The notes beneath the pieces were generated by a model, which was given only the letters and a program-made list of their open reading frames with translations, had not been told where the DNA came from and did not search any database. A stretch of DNA of 64,000 bases. It comes from Anisakis pegreffii (lineage: Eukaryota; Nematoda; Chromadorea; Rhabditida; Anisakidae). The first letter of the stretch is position 1, and each line of letters begins with the position of its first letter. Positions 61,355-64,000 of this stretch are shown here, in pieces. The DNA lies in assembly GCA_035041965.1 (NCBI GenBank), contig JAPYMA010000051.1:62001-126000 (forward strand), read 5' to 3'. Both the position numbers and the translations under genes were made by a program.

Positions 61355-64000
61355 TGCGATGAACCAAACTTTGTGTTAATCGTATGAAATTAATAGAAAT
61401 TGTGCCTATTACATAATGCACAAATGTCTCATCTCTTACAAATCTCATTCACTGTATTCTTCAAATTCTTCTTCCTGTCGGAACTCGTCTTGTTCCCGAA
61501 TTCATCAATATGAAGAAACTGCAAAGGATGGAACCAATTAATTCATACATTATAACCATATTCATAACAATCCTTTGAAACGATCATAAATTTTGCGTCA
61601 ATGCCATATTTCATATGTTTTTATGATCGCTTTCAATTCTTGTAATGTTGAAATGGCAGCCATGTTTCTTCGATGACACAATCGGAGCAGTATGAAGCCA
61701 TTTTGAAGGGAATGTGATATCGTGATAATGTGTGCTGCGCACTTGGCAGCAACTAACGCCGTCTAGAAGGCGAGTTAATGTTCATTTGTAAATACTCAAG
61801 TGATTTCATTCGTATATTCCATTATACACTACTATGAATTGTTCATTTTTCTTGCCATCAGATATATTATTCAATATATAACCATCAGTGTTGTTACAAT
61901 TATTTTTGTGCATGATAATTGAATATATTGTGTACGGTATTTTATACTTGAGCATTTGTATGTTTGTATGAGATTGTAAATGAATATTCCCCAAAAATAT
62001 ATTTTACGCTACAAGATTATTGTGAATCTTACAGGCACGGCATATAGATGCTGCAATAGAAATCAACGACACTGCAGTGTGTTGCGTTCTGAGGATACGG
62101 TAACGCACGGTAAGACAGACGTTGTTTCTGTTGTGCAACAGTAATTAAGAGGGAGCGTCTAGAGGATGCGTGTTAGGCAATAGTTTTGGAAGGTTCCACG
62201 AATGACAGTCTAGAAATAACACTAGCAATTGGGTAACTGAGGCTCTGAAGGAAGCAAATTATGGTAGAATAAACTTCATCAAACTGAAGATGTATCTGGA
62301 GGATATTGTGGTATCCTCAAATTATATGCTGAATCATGATAGACTATGAATTCCTCACGAAACTTGAGTCGTTTCCATTCACCTGGCGGTATCATATCTC
62401 TGACAGTGATAGATCAGGATGGCTTAATGGAAGTTAGCATCTAAGATTGCGGTTCTGTTGGAATATGACCTTTAGACATCAGAAAATTTGGCATTTAGTT
62501 TCTTTTAGAACGGAATAATCTCACTTGATACATCGTGAGAATTAATCAACGCAGTTTTATATTAGACTATCTTGTTTTCATTCCGTTACATATAGCACTG
62601 GAGCATTCTCGAGCAGACTGTAGAATTTTGTTGATCTCATTTTCACTTTCAATGATCCACTATGTTTTAGTTATAGCCTAAAATTGGTGATCCTCTACTT
62701 TGGGATAGATCGTCCGCAATTTTGTTTCATTAAATGTGCTGTCCTTGCATTCACAATGGATCTTGCTGCACCCTTCTATTTTCATATTCAAATCTCGTAT
62801 TGCACTTGAATTTCATGTATAACTAAAGCAAATTTTAAACCTCTTGAATATTGCTGATCTCGAAAGTCTTGAATATCGATCGTTGGAAAAATTAAAATGA
62901 AGTGCTTAATGTACATTTTTATTTATTGCTGTAATAAAGTGAAATTGCAATGAAGCAGACAATAAAGCACTTGCACTTATTGATCGTGAGAAAAAATGCG
63001 AACATCAAAAAAAGGTTCTTCGGCTGTTGCAGAGGGCTTTCATCGATTTGTGACTTGATAAAATATGTCTGAAGCCATGTCAACTGATAATCTGTGTGAT
63101 TGCGCAAGGAATTGTTCGGAGTCTGGCAGTAAACGATCAAGTGCCTTACAAGAAACTGTCAAGGGTTTTGTGGTAAACCGTTAGAGATTCCATGAGAGAT
63201 TCTTATGCAAATTCTTTTTTGACACGAAGCTTTCTCAGCACCATAAAGAACAAAATATATTTTTGCGGAATGATAGCATTTTCGTATGATGTGTGCTCTC
63301 AGGTAGAAAAGAATCATACATGATGAGAGAAGCAATTAAAAATGCTGATTATTGGTTGGGTAAAAAGCGAACTTTTCGTCCTTTACAACCTCTCTTCAGC
63401 GTCAGTGCATGTCAGCAAATATACTTTGTGATAATGAAAGCACGTAAGCATGTAAGGAAACCTTTTTTGTCTACTCACTGAATAGCAAACTACAATATTT
63501 TTAGCCATCTTATCAGTGAAGTGTCCAACAAAGTTCTAAAATTGGTGATCTCATTCCGCATTGATGAATACAAAAATTTCTTTGACATTTTGAGCACGTG
63601 ATCATACAACAAAATGAGCGTACCCTTTCCGTCAATAATTGATCTGCCATCAAATGACTGATAAAATTTTATTGTGAAAGAATCAAAAATCATTACTAAT
63701 TGTAAGATTAATATTCTATACGATTTCGAATAGAACATCATCCAAGACTCAACAGTTACACTCGAACGTTGATGGGTTCAGTCAAGATAGAAGTTTCAGC
63801 TGCCACATGGAATAACTGATGAATGACAAACGAAAAACATACACTCGATCAAGGAACTGTAATTTGCACAAAACATGCAAAATGTTTCAAAAATGAGATT
63901 TTTTTGGCTGGGAAAAACACCAGCATAAAAAGTAGGCAAACAACTGCCCTTTATCAGTCATGAACAAGCGATGTGCGTTATTATAGCAATATAGGGGTTA
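61355..64000. other. 3' flank of PiT gene 2 and right-edge spacer
   Basis: No recognised gene. Minus-strand frames 63140-62919 and 63741-63490 have fairly coding-like codons but no identifiable domain; they could be the end of a gene beyond the window. A 12-base palindrome ACACTGCAGTGT lies near 62069-62080. Confidence 0.35.

Overview
This window looks like a piece of a nematode nuclear chromosome. The evidence is the gene structure: short coding exons joined by GT...AG introns, many 3' splice sites close to TTTCAG, AT-rich spacers, and protein families with clear nematode counterparts, including a Core-2/I-branching (GT14) glycosyltransferase, a CHP1 calcineurin B homologue and PiT phosphate transporters. 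A TTTCAG- or TTGCAG-like acceptor sits a few bases before the start codon of several genes, as expected if the messages receive a spliced leader. It is not Caenorhabditis elegans, because an intact DNMT2-type methyltransferase is present. I cannot name the species from sequence alone.

Layout, left to right: (1) the 3' end of a mitochondrial ribosomal protein L1 gene (+, 96-995, cut by the window edge); (2) translation release factor eRF3/GSPT1 (-, 3151-7499, 12 exons); (3) a GT14 glycosyltransferase (-, 9345-14086); (4) a DNMT2/TRDMT1 tRNA cytosine methyltransferase (+, 16598-19279, 7 exons), convergent with (5) an ankyrin-SAM-coiled-coil protein resembling ANKS3 (-, 19926-23576, 8 exons); (6) an EIF1AD-like eIF1A-domain protein (+, 26208-27660, 4 exons); (7) a CHP1-like EF-hand protein (+, 35173-37985, 7 exons); (8) and (9) two tandem SLC20/PiT sodium-phosphate cotransporter genes (+, 45958-52837 and 56751-61354). 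I rebuilt the exon chains by hand and checked that reading frame carries across every junction. The long spacers (27.7-35.2, 38.0-46.0, 52.8-56.8 and 61.4-64 kb) hold no gene I recognise, only weak open frames and small repeats.

The genes do not form one pathway. eRF3, EIF1AD, DNMT2 and mitochondrial L1 all concern translation or its RNAs, but they are separately oriented and spaced, so this may be coincidence. The strongest local story is the PiT duplication: the two copies keep nearly identical exon lengths and phases, differ by one intron, and have diverged in the cytoplasmic loop. Other notable items are a dispersed repeat with one copy lying inside DNMT2 intron 1, three strong hairpins (14492-14569, 48521-48567, 55759-55824), and a degenerate tRNA-like element in a PiT intron. 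I did not find a clearly new biological system.
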